NCBI RefSeq assembly: GCF_011397635.1
Contig: NC_064760.1
Span: 27,998,856-28,062,855 of the forward strand
Length of the DNA: 64,000 bases
Direction of reading: 5' to 3'
DNA from: Epinephelus fuscoguttatus
Taxonomy: Eukaryota > Chordata > Actinopteri > Perciformes > Serranidae
Shown: piece after piece, positions 24,354 to 36,700 of the stretch
Layout: the number at the start of each line of letters is the position of its first letter
Numbering within the stretch: position 1 is the stretch's first letter
The notes under the pieces: model-generated
What the model saw: only the letters and a program-made list of their open reading frames with translations
Database searches by the model: none
What the model was told of the DNA's origin: nothing
Program-made: the position numbers and the translations under genes

Positions 24354-26133
24354 ATGTGCGACAAGGCAGCAGTCAAGGGGGTGGTGGACTTTGACAAGGG
24401 AAAGCTGAAGAAGACTGAAACCCAAGAAAAAAACCCTCTTCCAGGTGTTGAAAGTAAGTGTTTGAGTATGCACTCGGTCCAAAATCTATGCACCATGTGC
24501 CCTTGATCCAGCTCCTTGCGCGGCATAGTTCAACTGCTCCCTGCCTGTCATTAAGAAAGGCAATTGCAAACACTGTGTTACTGATTAACCACCTGTACAC
24601 ACCCAGCTACCTGAGAGCTCATACTTGTTCTGCTTTATGCCAACCTGTTGAGTGGGAAGACATAACCCCACCCCCTTTTGTGTAATAAAAGACCTCTGTC
24701 TGTTTATTTTTATTCTTTATACATAATTCAATTTGTTATTGTATTGGTTAGGGTGGAACATGATTGTTCTAGCTGTCAAATGAGACATCAATCGTGACTA
24801 ATAAAAATAATACAAACAGGATAATAGAGATCAATACAAGAGGGGGTACAGCACCAGTTTCAATCCAACAGAAAACAAAGTAATACAATCAAATTTGAAT
24901 AAATAAACACATTTAAACTGACTGAAAATAATAGCTATACATAAACTCTTCAGATTGGTCCTTTAGCACAGTTAGTCATCCTAGTCAACGCTGATTCATA
25001 AGAGGCTGTTTTTATCAAGTAGTTGACACATTCTTTTATCTCTGGAAGCTTGGTTGACTTCCAGTATCTGAGTATAGTTCTAGCAGCTGTAGTGAATTCA
25101 TCCCTTGACACATTATGCACTTGTGATCTGTCCCCCAGTAAACACAGTCTGGGAGACACTGGCAGTGTCTTCCCTAGCCATTTACTCATGTGTCTAAGAA
25201 TTTTACTCCAAAAGGGCAGAATATGTGGACAATCCCAAATACAGTGTGGAAAGAAAAAAGTGCCAGTTTCTTCCTGGTATTCCCAACATAAATTATTAGA
25301 AGATAAACCCATCCTATGCAGCCTGGCTGGTGTCCAATAGTATCTGTGTATTATTTTATACTGGGTGAATTTATGTTTGGATTCCCTGACATATTTAGCA
25401 CTGTCAGACCACTGTTTTTAACATCTCTTTTTTTTATTAAGCTTTATGCTTTTGAAACAATGTTGTAGCGCTGCTGGATGGAGGGCTGTATTTTGGATAG
25501 CACAATGAATTGCATTGTGCCAGCAAAGGGGCTAAAATGAGCATATCCACTCCATCTCTCTCAGGATGTTGATGATATTTTATATCCGTAAACACTGCAG
25601 AGTCTTTTGACCTGGGCGTGGATACTGATTGTAACCTTTTCCACTAAAGACAAAAGCCAGATATAACTTAGGATACACAATGCTGCATTACTCTACTTGA
25701 GATACTGTTAAACTATGTTTTAGCATTTAACTTTGTCCTGTAAATATCACTATTCTGTAAAAGTTATAACAGACAAGCTTGCATTACATCACCCACCAGC
25801 GGGAGGATTTATTGGTCCGGTGCACCACAGTGCGTTCCAGTAGTAGTAGGTTAGCTAACTCTTGAGCAAACGGACATGCCACAGCCCCTTTCCTTTGTTT
25901 TCTCTGATCATGTAGCTCCAGTGTTAAAAGTACTTGCATGTTTTTACTGCATAGACAGCCCAGCTTTATGAGAAGACCATCTTACTAGCGTTGAACTATT
26001 TCTTTAACTAAATAAAGTTCCTACTAAAGTGTAATCATTTTACTGATCTCATATCTTTGTTCTTTTCAAAGTTTATTTTCTTCTGTGCCACACCCTGACA
26101 AATTCAAGGCTACAGTTACTTTCATGGCTTCAT

Positions 26134-26177
<44 letters not shown>

Positions 26178-29100
26178 TAATGGGCACGGTTTTACACATA
26201 AAGCTGACTTGTCGTAACGAGTATACAGCCTGTGAAAACCACTCTGTAGTGTCTACTGTGGCTCCGAAGGGAGGTGTCCTAATCTGATGATGTCAGAGTG
26301 ATGTCATCACAGTTATCAGGTTACACTTGAAGACTACACATTTTCACAGAAGGCCTGTGTCACAAACTGGGAATGTGGAGTTTAAATGATGTGGGTGTTT
26401 ATCAAACAGACATTTAACTTATAATATATGCCACTGAGTTGCATTATGGGGAATGTAGGGTGTCGTGTTTTTGGAGCTTTTGGAGCCACTGTAGCTTTGA
26501 TCTTGACAGTTCATTTTTTTTACTGTGTCTGTCGTAACATTCCCAATGTTGTGGAAGTGCATCGCTGAATTACTAGAGCACCTCTTAAATTATTTGCACT
26601 CCAGATTAAGATTATAATTATTTTAGGGTGTGTACATCAGAGTTGGGGTTTCAAACTGATTAATAAAGAGGATGATGTTTAAACACAGTCCTGACAACAA
26701 TATAGGACTAATCTTTGATTGCCAGTCTCAGTTATACATTCATCACCTCATCTTTGTCTCTGTCTCTCTTGTGATCACACAGCAATTAAAGAAGAGAAGA
26801 GAGCCATAGTGGAGGAAAGTACCGACAAAACATCTGTCATAACTGCTTTCTTTTAGTCCTGCTCTTCCTCCTATTAGGAATCCTGCCTATCACCTCAGCC
26901 TCAGCCTCTTCCTTCTGTGAACCTGTGCAGAAAACATGGTCATCTTGATTCAATCTCATATCTTCTGGGAAACTTACGTGCTTATCAAACCTTTTTCACA
27001 TGCAGACCCTCTTTCCCCTCATAACTGAAGTATTTCCTTTTCCAGCTATGCTCTTAACTTCCCTGCAGTTTGCTTGATTTGTTTTTCTGTATGGGATTGT
27101 ACTGCAGACAACATCTTGAGGTATAAAATGATAATGGGATCATGCCTTCATGATTTTGCCTGCATTCTTTGAACATTTTCGAATGTACTGTTGATACTCA
27201 AAATCTGTGTTTTGATTTAAATAATAACTTCTGCTCTCTCTCCTACTTAATACCATTAGAAATGTTGCAAGGATCAGATCAATCAAGGGGTGGCAACTTT
27301 TAAAGAGGAAACCCTACACAAGGTTGACACAAGGGAAAAAAACACTCTTCCAACTGTTGAGGGTAGGTGTTCAAGAATAATATAATAAAGTCTAGTATGT
27401 ATGTATGTAAACGGCATACACCAGAATAATATTGTGATTCAGTAAAGATACTTAGCCTTGTCTGTTCAAATAAAGCAACATAATAGCAATATTCTTGAGT
27501 ATTTAACATATTAACACTACAGTATGATAGCACAACTCTATTGTTCATTATTCTCATAATGTATGTACACTTGACACAACATTTCACCTCATTTTCAGAG
27601 CTCATATTTTGCTACATTGCAAAAGAAGTCTAATCATGAACAAAAACAAGACCATAAATTTAAATAGGCCAAGCGCACAGAAGCACTCTGCGGTTATCAG
27701 AATTTATTATGGCATAAGTTCCAAAGGTTTATTGTGGCAAACTCACCATTATTTGCATGATTTTTTTTTTTTTTTTTTTTTTAAATATATAATCCTTTAT
27801 TTGTAAAAACAACTATATTTTTTTTTAATCATGGGCCGCCACTTAGGTAGGTCTGTAGTACAGTGCAGTATAGTACAGAATATAAGATAAAGTATGAGTT
27901 GAAATGTAATGATAATAAACATTACATAGTATATTACAGTAGTAGGGGTTGACCAATATCTTTTTCCACTATAGAATCAGGTCAGCCTTTGTCACATTTA
28001 ATTTGACAGTATTTTCATGTGTCTCTTGCAAGTTTGTATTTACTTGTATTTCTCACACAAGAAACAATAAATTGTGAAGACAGTAAAACCTCCCCAAAAA
28101 TAGCATTTTAAGTCTTGTGTGTGATCTATCCTTCAGGGACTTATACTTTGGGATTTATCCTGTCTACATATGAGCAGAGGAAATCTCCGCTCGTCGCTAG
28201 ACTAATTTATACAATGTAAAATGCCATATGGCTGGCGCTCATAACGTTAGCATGTTGTATTTGCTTGGAAAACGTGTTTAGTATAAGACAGTTGTTTTGT
28301 CTGTGAATCTTGTGAGTTGTAATGGAGCCACACTGAGTGCCGTTACCTTTGTTAAATGTTGCTGTTGTCCCTGGTTTCATATGAGAAGAGGAAAAGATTG
28401 CTAGACACTAGGCTAATTTATACAATGTAAAATGCCATAGACTTGTGCTAATAATGTTAGCATGTTGTATTGGTGGGGGAAATGTATCCAGATAAAGACA
28501 AGTGTTTGTCAGTTCTGCGATTTATAGTGAAACCAATTTGCGTACAGCCCTACCAGAGTAGGGCCCTATACCTCTAAAATTATTTGCACTCCCATCATTG
28601 CACACCTTTATTATGATGATAATGATGATGATGATGACATAGAGAGAAACTGAGAGAAGAGAAACCTGTCCGTCGACTGGCAGTTCTGGCATGTTATTAG
28701 TAACAAAGCCAAAATCACAGGTGGAACCATCTGTCACACCAGCTGCTACATAGTCAAATCTTACTCGCTGCCTTGCAGATGTGACACAGCTGCTTCAGAG
28801 TGTAATTGTTATGTGGTGTGTACATCAGAGTTGGGGTTTTGATTGATTTCTAAAGGATGATAGTGCTTTATTAGTATTGTTTTCTTGTCCTGACAACAAT
28901 TCAGGACTAATCTTTGATGACTGTTGATGAATCTTCCTCAACTTATAGATCGATCACCTCATCTTTGTCTTTGTCTGTCTCTCTTGTGATCAACAGTAAT
29001 ACAAGAAGAGAAGAAAGCCATTGAAGAGGTAAGTACCTGAAACACTACTGCCATTATTCTTCCCTTTCAGCCCTGCCCTCTTACCCGTTTATCCTCCAGT

Positions 29101-32100
29101 TAGGTATTCTGTCAATCATCTCTGCCTCTGTTTTCCATAAATTTCTCCACAGCTATAGTGTTACAAGCAGAAACCGTTCAGAAAACATAGTCTTGCTTAG
29201 ATCTTACATCTACTGGAGAAATGTTACATCCTTATCAAACTTTTTCCCCATGCACAAGCATTCCCCACAAAACTGGAGTATTTTCCATACACTTCCCTGT
29301 TGCTTGCTTCTTTGGCCCTTGTGTGCATTTCATATTTTCCTAGTCTATCCAATGACCACACATAAATGCAGATCAGTTCTCAAGTACAGCATGTTTCCTT
29401 TCTGATCCCTGTATGCACTCTTGTGGAACTGAAACCCCTGTAAATAACAGTGTAACATGACACCACTTTGGAGCTGTTTGTTCATTGTGAGCAGGCAGGT
29501 CATGAAGTAGGTACTTGTTGACTGGCTTACAGAACTCCAGAGTTAAGCCCAGTACTGTCCTTTTTTTTTAACTGAGGCTGGGCTTGGGTTTTTACTGCAG
29601 ACATCTTGAGTAATGAAATGATAATGGGATCATGCATTCATGCTTTCTTATTGATTCTTTTATCATTTTCTCATGCCCTGTTGAAAGTCAAAATCTGTGT
29701 TTTGATTTGAACCATCATTTCTGCTCTCTCTTCCACTATTCTCCATTAGAAAGCATGCAGAGACTCACTCAATCAGGAGGTGGAGAAGTGTTCCCAGAAA
29801 AAGCTAAAGAAGACCACCACGCAAGAGAAAAACATAGTTCCAACTCAGGCGGGTAGGTGTTTAAGAGAAGTGTGCTTTCAAAAATCTGCCCTGATCCAGG
29901 TTTCTTCAGCTTATGGTTCTGTGTAGTTCAGCACCTCCCTGCCAATCATTATGAAAGGTAACTGCTGCCAGAACTCATCCAACTATCAGAGAGCTCCTCC
30001 GTGTTCTGCCTCATGCTAACACACTATTGAAAAGTGCCAACCCTGCAGTTCCTCGAATGGCCACTTGAGGCTGGCTCAAGAAACAACTCGATCCCCATAG
30101 ACCTCCATATTAAAATGCCTAACTTTAGAGCATGAGCAAACATGTTTACAGCCTGGTACCAAAAAAAAGGTGTTGGTCTGTACAGCTAATTTCCTCATGA
30201 CAACTTTACGAGGCTGTATTTTTATATAACTCACCCATTTATATTCTATTAAGGCTTAAAATTCTGCATAATTACGTGCATGGCTGCTTTGAGTGACAGG
30301 CTGTCCACAGCTCAAACCTCTCCAAAAAGCTTAGATGGTAACGGCCAAAATGTCAAATTCAAGGCTTCAGAATGGGAGTTCACAAACCACTGAGTAACTT
30401 TTTGGTGGCTTCATCCATTATAAATGCATATTGGGTTTCACTGCTGCTTTAGATTAGAATTGTTCTGTGGTGTGTACATCAGAGTTGGGGTTTGTATTGA
30501 TAGTATGATTATGTTTAAACACTGTTCTATCACTTTATTTTCCTGTCCTGACAACAATGTAGGACTAATCTTTAATCCCCAGACTCAGTCATATATTAAT
30601 AATCTCTGCATCTGTCTTGTCTGTCTTGTGATCACAGTCATTGAAGAAGAGAAGAAAGCCATTGAAGAGGCAAGTACCTGAAACACGCCAGTCATGATTC
30701 CTCTCTTTCAGTCCTGCCCTGGTACCTGCTCTTCCTCCAGTTAGGAATTCTGTCCATCATCTCTGCCTCGGTTTTTTATAGATTTCTCCAACACTGTAGT
30801 GTTACAAACAGAAACCATGCAGAGTCTTATTGAACACTGTTATGTCTGTTATGATAATGGGATCATGCATTCATGCTTTCTTGTTTTATTCTTTTTAACA
30901 TTTTCTCGTGCCCTGTTAAAAGTCAAAATCTGTTTTGATTTGAATCATAATTTCTCCTGTCTTCCACTTTTTTATCCATTAGAAAGCGTGCAGAGACTCA
31001 CTCAATCAGGAGGTGGAGCACTGCAGCAAGGACAAGCTCAAGAAGACTTGCACGAAAGAGCATAACCATGTTCCAACTCAGGCGGGTAGGTGTTTAAAGG
31101 CACTATGTGTAACAATTTCAGTTCTTTGAGACAAATAACTTTAGAAATATGGAATCGCCTTTCGTGTTTTCACTTGTCGGTTTCCGGTTTCCGCCTGTAG
31201 GTAGAGTGACTAAAAGCAGCAGCAAGCAGGCTAGTCACAAGTGCCGGTGCATTTGAAAAAAGGCAAAAAGGCAACGTGACCAGCTAATTCAAAAAACAAG
31301 GCACAACACTGAGGTAGCCTTTCCCAGGTGGAGAGAGCTGCCGAAGGAGAATCACAGCTAACAGCAACTAACAGCTGTTAGCCGCTGTTAGTGCTGTTAG
31401 CGATGCAGTGTTGGGAGGAGAGGGATGAGGTGTGTGAGGTTGAGCCACTTGTCAGTTGTCAGAAGACAAGACGTGATTGGTTTGTTTCAATTTACACCCA
31501 CCCCAACAGTCCTACATTGTAAACACAGCCAGCATGGTGAGGAGGGGGTTTGTCAACTTGCGTCGCGTGTGTCTGTGCAGGAGCCTGAATGAATACTCCA
31601 TGAAGTATCGGATGACATGGTTTCATCAATGTTATCATAGCTTTTTGGTACACAGCAGCTACAGCTGTTGCAATATGTGTTTGAAACAGTGAGGCGCTAG
31701 AGTGCGCTATCCGTTTGAATGCAATATACGATCTCAACACTAGATGGGAGAAATTCCTACACAGTGCCTGTTGAAGAGAAGTCTGCCCTGATCCAGGTTT
31801 CTTCAGGTCGTTGTTCTGTGTAGTTCACCTCCTTCCTGGCAATCATTATGAAAGGCAACTGCTGCCAGAACTCACCCAACTACCAGAGAGCTCCTCCATG
31901 TTCTGCCTCATGCTAACACACTATTGAATCATTAAATACCAAGTGGCAACCTCCATGGCTGAGAAAAGAAGTCGACGCACAAGTGCCAAAACTGCAGTTC
32001 CTCGAATGGCCACTTGAGGCTGGCTCAAGAAGCAAGTCGATCCCCATGACCTCCATGTTAAAATGCCTAACTTTACAGCATAAGAAAACATGTTTAACCT

Positions 32101-32592
32101 GGTACCAAAAAAGGGTATTCGTCTCTATAGCTAATTTCCTCAATCGTGACAACTTTACGAGGATGAATTTTTAATATAACTTATCCTTGTTAATTACAGC
32201 TTAAGGCTACATGTAACTAAGGGTGTGGCCACTTTGAGTGACAGGCTGTCTGCAAAGCCTCACCACTGTGTGAGTCAGATTCATCCCCTGCTCCTCCACA
32301 GCTCCAACCTCTCCAAAAAACCAAGATGGTGACATGTAGAACATGTAACACAGCTGCTTTTAGATTAGAATTGTTCTGTGGTGTGTGTGTATATCAGAGT
32401 TGGGGTTTGTATTGATAGGATGATGATGTTTAAACACAGTGCTATATCACTTTGTTTTCTTGTCCTGACAACAATACAGGACTCGTCTTTGATCTCCAGC
32501 CTCAGTTACACATTGATCACCTCACCTCTGTCTCTGTCTGTGATCCCACAGAAATTGAACAAGAGAAGAAAGCCATGAAAGAGGGGAAGTAA
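24354..32592 (+). CDS. Multi-module beta-thymosin (four tandem thymosin repeats)
   Basis: Eight exon pieces keep one reading phase: 24354-24453, 26783-26814, 27260-27362, 28997-29028, 29750-29852, 30638-30669, 30983-31085 and 32552-32592. Joined, they give 546 bp, or 181 aa with a period of 45. Each module is a long exon (actin-binding LKKT stretch) plus a 32-bp exon (EEEKKAIEE helix), exactly the vertebrate thymosin exon plan. Actin motifs are LKKTET (residues 18-23), LHKVDT (63-68, degenerate), LKKTTT (108-113) and LKKTCT (153-158). Beta-thymosins sequester G-actin, and multi-repeat forms are known from invertebrates. The neighbour slc25a53 points to the TMSB15 region of human Xq22. Module 1's donor is GA (26815-26816); without splicing there, translation reads through to TAG 26854-26856, giving a single-module peptide. 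The third short exon uses a GC donor (30670). Confidence 0.7.
24900..25440 (-). pseudogene. L1/Tx1-type LINE ORF2 C-terminal remnant in the thymosin intron
   Basis: The minus-strand frame 25312 down to 24950 encodes [28 protein letters not shown] and [11 protein letters not shown]. This is the terminal L1-clade ORF2 motif of cysteine/histidine followed by WDCP..PFW. The copy is truncated at its 5' end and lies antisense in the first intron after the thymosin start exon. Confidence 0.8.
26134..26177. repeat. (TAG)n microsatellite
   Basis: About 14 perfect TAG/GTA repeats within the thymosin intron. Confidence 0.95.
26815..26820 (+). other. Lost splice donor after thymosin module 1
   Basis: At the position where module 2 reads GAG|GTAAGTACC and module 3 GAG|GCAAGTACC, this copy reads GAG|GAAAGTACC, so the donor GT is GA. 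If the site is unused, the frame continues into [12 protein letters not shown] and stops at 26854-26856. Confidence 0.75.
27759..27782. repeat. Poly-T tract
   Basis: A run of 22 or more T in the intron between the two exons of thymosin module 2. It may be the tail of an unrecognised antisense retroelement. Confidence 0.8.
28167..28520 (+). repeat. Local tandem duplication (about 210-bp period)
   Basis: CATATGAG.AGAGG, then TAATTTATACAATGTAAAAT, then GTTAGCATGTTGTATT occur in the same order at 28167-28310 and again at about 28378-28520. The copies differ at scattered positions. They lie in a thymosin intron and are non-coding. Confidence 0.75.
28612..28638. repeat. (GAT/ATG)n microsatellite
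   Basis: An imperfect run of ATGATG units in a thymosin intron. Confidence 0.8.
30031..30310 (+). repeat. Dispersed repeat, copy in thymosin unit 3
   Basis: Contains GTGCCAACCCTGCAGTTCCT, GGCCACTTGAGGCTGGCTCA and GTGACAGGCTGTC, text that I recognise as a common fish dispersed element. The same block recurs at 31981-32253 because the host unit was duplicated. Confidence 0.65.
31094..31774. mobile_element. TTAA-type MITE inserted in thymosin unit 4
   Basis: It begins after TTAA (31094-31097) with AGGCACTATGTGTAACAATT. It ends with AATTCCTACACAGTGCCT followed by G and TTGA (31771-31774). The ends are imperfect inverted repeats of about 20 bp. The paralogous unit 3 has an uninterrupted GGTGTTTAAGAGAAG at 29856-29870, showing the empty site and supporting a TTAA target. 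It has no coding capacity. Confidence 0.75.
31981..32253 (+). repeat. Dispersed repeat, copy in thymosin unit 4
   Basis: Near-identical partner of 30031-30310 (AAGTGCCAAAACTGCAGTTC, GGCCACTTGAGGCTGGCTCA, GAGTGACAGGCTGTCT). Its presence at the same relative position in both units shows that it predates the unit duplication. Confidence 0.65.
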
Positions 32593-33018
32593 CTGAAACG
32601 TACCTGCCATGATCCTCCTCTTTGAGTCCCACCCTGTTACCTGCTCTTCCTCCAATTTGGATTCCTGTCCATCATCTCTGCCTCTGCCTGTTTTCTTTGC
32701 CGCCATGTTTGATTATAAAATGGTGTTTGGGCTGATGCTACGGGGAAAGATCTGCCTGTAATCCCACGTTAAATAATGCATTGGATGTATTTTCTTACAG
32801 TTTTTCCATGCTGTTTAGAAAGGGGTGAACAGAGCAAGATAATGATTTGACAGGGTCTGTTTTTCTTTAAAACTGAGAAGAAAAAAAAAATCATTAAATA
32901 TTGTATTAATGGAAATCCATATATTGCTTTAACAATGCCATAAGTATCCCTGTAAATGTTGCCATTCAGGAAGTATTCTGATAAATAACAGAACACATAA
33001 GATTTTTTTTTTTTTTTA

Positions 33019-33024
33019 AATAAA
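33019..33024 (+). terminator. Candidate poly(A) signal of the thymosin gene
   Basis: AATAAA about 430 bp after the module-4 stop codon, following a T-run. It is plausible for the short 3'UTR of a thymosin gene. Confidence 0.4.
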
Positions 33025-33514
33025 AATGGATGTATCAAAAGTTTGCTTTTCATTTGTATGTTTTGTCAAACCGTCTTATAAACCATCTTGTTTTTTAAAG
33101 CATATTTGAACAGATCTCATAAGGGCAAAGTTGTGTCTAATGTAAGCTGATTAAGTAATTTTCAACCACAAAAATGAAAATAGTTCTATTTAAAGCTACT
33201 CTCAAGCTCAGTTATCGCAACATGTCTCCCATTTGTCCTCTCCAGACCTCAGGTCAGGTGTTACATTGCTGCTTATGCAATCAGAAAGGAAGTAATGGTA
33301 ATAGGAGTACAAGGGCTGGCCTGAAATTTAAGCTGTGCCAGTGGTTTGTATAGCTCTCCATTATTATCAGTCTTATGGCAGAAATATGAAACTGTACTCC
33401 AACATAAAACTGAAGAGCACAAGAAAAGAGATTAAATTATTTAAACAAATGATTTGTGAAGTAGTGCGTGGCATTGATTTACCTTTGGGTTTTTAAGTGT
33501 CAGAAATCACAAGG

Positions 33515-33793
33515 GCGAGACAGCGATGCAATGGCTAGCATAGTCGCCTCACAGCAAGGGAGTTCCTGGTTCAATCCTAGGGTGGGGGATTTGAACCCTA
33601 GGGAGTTTGCATGTTGTCAGCTCTGGGTTACTCCCACAAACCAAAGATGAAAGACTTTTCATTGTGAGTGTGAATGACTGATAATCTCGCAGTGCCCCCA
33701 GGGTGTACCCTGCCTCTCGCCCAGTGTCAGCTGGGATGGACTCCAGTCCCCCCACAACCCTCAAGAGGATAAGCAGTTACAGAAAATGAATGG
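33515..33793 (+). repeat. Dispersed teleost repeat (tRNA-like head, GGATAAGC tail)
   Basis: Runs from GCAATGGCTAGCATAGTCGC and CTCACAGCAAGGGAGTTCCT through TTTGCATGTTGTC to CAGGGTGTACCCTGCCTCTC and ends GAGGATAAGCAGTTACAGAAAATGAATGG. This is the layout of a highly abundant fish repeat. The open frame over it is a by-product, not a gene. Confidence 0.75.
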
Positions 33794-33799
33794 CTGTTT

Positions 33800-36700
33800 A
33801 TACAGCTCTCCATTATGCCAGAAGTATGAATACTTAAGAAAAGAGATTAAATCATTTGCATAAATGTGAAGTGTTAACTTAGGGTTTTAAGTATCAGGAG
33901 TCACTAAGGGTAAAGGTTGACTTAAATGTCACATACAGTACTCAGTGTGCAAGTGAACAATATGATGCTCCAGTCTTCACAATAAGAAGACAAACCTGTA
34001 CATAAAGGTACAACAGGCAATAAAATACAGTGGGTAGTATTAGATTTTAAACCCTTTCAATGTGCTTCACTGTCATAAGCAAAAGTCAGCTTATTGTTGT
34101 CAGCTCTCCTGTTGCTTGATAATGTTTGGCTGAGGAGAGAAAGGTCTCAAATCGAAGCCTGTTGCAATGTCCAGGTTCCTCTTATAAAAATAAAACTCTG
34201 ATCTTTGCTCATGAACATGCATATTTGCATATAGCCTGTTTGCCTTCAGTTCTGAGTGGTTGAGTGAATCCTATTCACCCAGTTAAAACCTCCTCCTAAA
34301 GTTACAACAGGTCTAAGCCTGTTCAAGAGAAGGGAGTGGATCTGCTGTATGTGTTACACATTCCACAATGCCAACATGACATATGGTTAGAAAAGTGAGT
34401 TTTACTTTAGTTTGCTTACGCAGGGCTGCCACATTTGCTACTTTTTTAAAATGCATGTTAACGTATAGCAAAGTGCTCACATGAATCTTGTGTCTTTGCT
34501 GTATAAATGTGCTTCATGAGTAACACATTGAGGAAGGAGAAATGCATCACATGGAGTTTTCTCATACCCTGTAGCGCTGGCTGTGTTTTTCCACAACATG
34601 CCTGTTGAAACATGCTCACACAACAACGTGCAGGTACTCGAATGCAAAGACCTTCAAACCATCTAATTGTCTTTTGTTGGAATTTAGTCGTGGAAAAATC
34701 TGTAAGACTTTTGCGGATTTACAACTTCCCTTCTGTTTTAAGGTAGCCTGTCGGAGATCATGAAAATTAAATTACTTTTCAAATAAATGATAGCTTTCAT
34801 GAATCTGCAAGTGATGGCAGCAGGCTGTTTTCTTTCACAATGATCTTTGAGGATCAGGCGTGTCTGTGCAGTCTGATGATAAGCCAAAGATTACAGGACA
34901 AGAGGAGAAAGAGTACATGAAGACGACCACATGATAGGAGGAAGAAAATGGATTATGATCATAGTCAGTGTCCTTAAAACCATTCTTGAGCCAAACTGAA
35001 AAACCATATGTGATTTATGCTGCAGCAGGGCATTGCTTTTTAACAGCCCCACCTCTATTTATATTTCCTGTGGTTTTTAGTCCGGACATTATCCTTGCAT
35101 CAACACCATGACATGCACACGAATATTGTCTTGTGGAAAACAAGTTAGACAGGTACTTTTAGCAGCATCACTACTTCCTTTCTTTGCCTGACAAAGTAGA
35201 CAAAATAACCTGCCAGTGTCTCTCCACCTACGCTACAGCACAAAGACAAGGAAGACAAATTCGACTATTGCAAAATGACCAGTACACAAACTGCACTGTG
35301 AAAGGACTTGATATCATTTGTCAGTTTTGAATTTGCAGCAGTGGTGTACTCTAATTTATTGTAATGGGTATAGTGTGATTTCTAAGGGGTGGTGACAACA
35401 ACCACCCTGATACAATCGCTGCCCTCCCCTCACAAAAAATATTCAAAAATGATTGAAAGCCTCTGGGTGGTGTTTTTAAACTACAGTAGGCTTGTTTCCA
35501 GTAAATGATTTGCTCCTCGAAATCAATGTACTCTTTCAAATCAAAGCTGTACATTTGTCTTTTTAAGGAAAAGGACACATGCCTATCACCTAATATGTGA
35601 ACATACAGATACATAACACACTTCTTTGTGACTCAAAAGTTAACTGTACTGGCATTTGTCTGTGCACAGCAGATAACTGGTAAAATTCAAGGGATACTTT
35701 CAACTGGCTTTACAATGTGGGTAAGACTGATAAGACAGCTAGGACATTAACAACACAACCCAGTGTTGAAAGAGCAAAGGATTTTTACCGTGCACCAGCA
35801 AACAGTAGCACAAACCACCCCGAAATGTTTCTGCTAAAGAGCTCAATGCCTAAAACAAATTGTACTTAATATTGCAAGTTTGCACCATCTCACGCCCTCT
35901 TGCTTTAGCTGTTTCTTTGCTTCCTACACTTCTGTTTCCCTTCTCGTGCACCAGGCTTAACTGCAAGTCAGAGTGATTTCATTCACCAATGGGCTCCACC
36001 AACGCAAACACCGATTTAACATGCTGAATCGAACCCAGAAAAGTTAGTGCCAATGGTGCGGGACAGATGCTCAATGATGCCCCAACAGCCAGCTGTTGGC
36101 TTGGTGTGTCAGCGCCCTAACAACCAGTAGGCTATATCAGTATGCCATTTCCTAACACTCATATCAACATAGTTTTCAGCTAGGGTACAGAGGCTACTAC
36201 AAAAGCATAACAGAATTCCTGAAACTGAGTTACGGCTTTCAGTTTTCATGTGTCACCACAAGACTTTCACTGGCCCCATGTGGCCACCTCTATGCAAAAC
36301 TTGTGTGGGCGCCACTTCCTGTTTTGTCTCCAGGGCCGTGGTTAATGCCAATCAGCTTCACTCGACCCAGCAGTTGAAAAACAAGACACATGGACATAAT
36401 GTGGGTCTTTAGGAGCAGCAATATCTATTCATGGACAACCTGAAACCTCCACTCTACACTTACCACTACCTGAGAACTTAACTGCTAATTTTCTCTCTCC
36501 TCTAAACGCCAACAGCTGTGTACTCTGAGTGTAAATCACTCACTTACTCATACACAGTACGCTCTGTGCTCAGTGGGATGGGAATGAGGAAATGCGAGAG
36601 AGTTTCTCTACATGTTCTGCAGCGCTTGTTCAGTGTGTTTCCTGGTGTTATAACCAGGGTTTTCAGAGTGGGTGGACAAAAGTGGGAGTGATCACCTAAG

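Larger units (their letters stand above)
26582..32700 (+). repeat. Tandem segmental duplication carrying the thymosin module exons
   Basis: Landmark text recurs in order. A TACATCAGAGTTGGGGTTT-type segment stands before each short exon (about 26630, 28818, 30475 and, as TATATCAGAG, 32390). CCTGACAACAAT follows (26690, 28890, 30547, 32464), then the short exon, then CTCTTCCTCC and TCTGCCTC text after it. Intron sequence is therefore duplicated with the exons. Landmark spacings are about 2.2, 1.66 and 1.9 kb; the last includes a later 0.67-kb MITE. Copies 3 and 4 are the most alike. Confidence 0.85.

Noticed and set aside
24354-32592. Four separate single-module thymosin genes
   Set aside because: Modules 2-4 lack start codons and promoters at their long exons. 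The exon phases (0 and 1) match so that short exons splice into the next long exon, and only module 4 has a clean terminal stop after its short exon.
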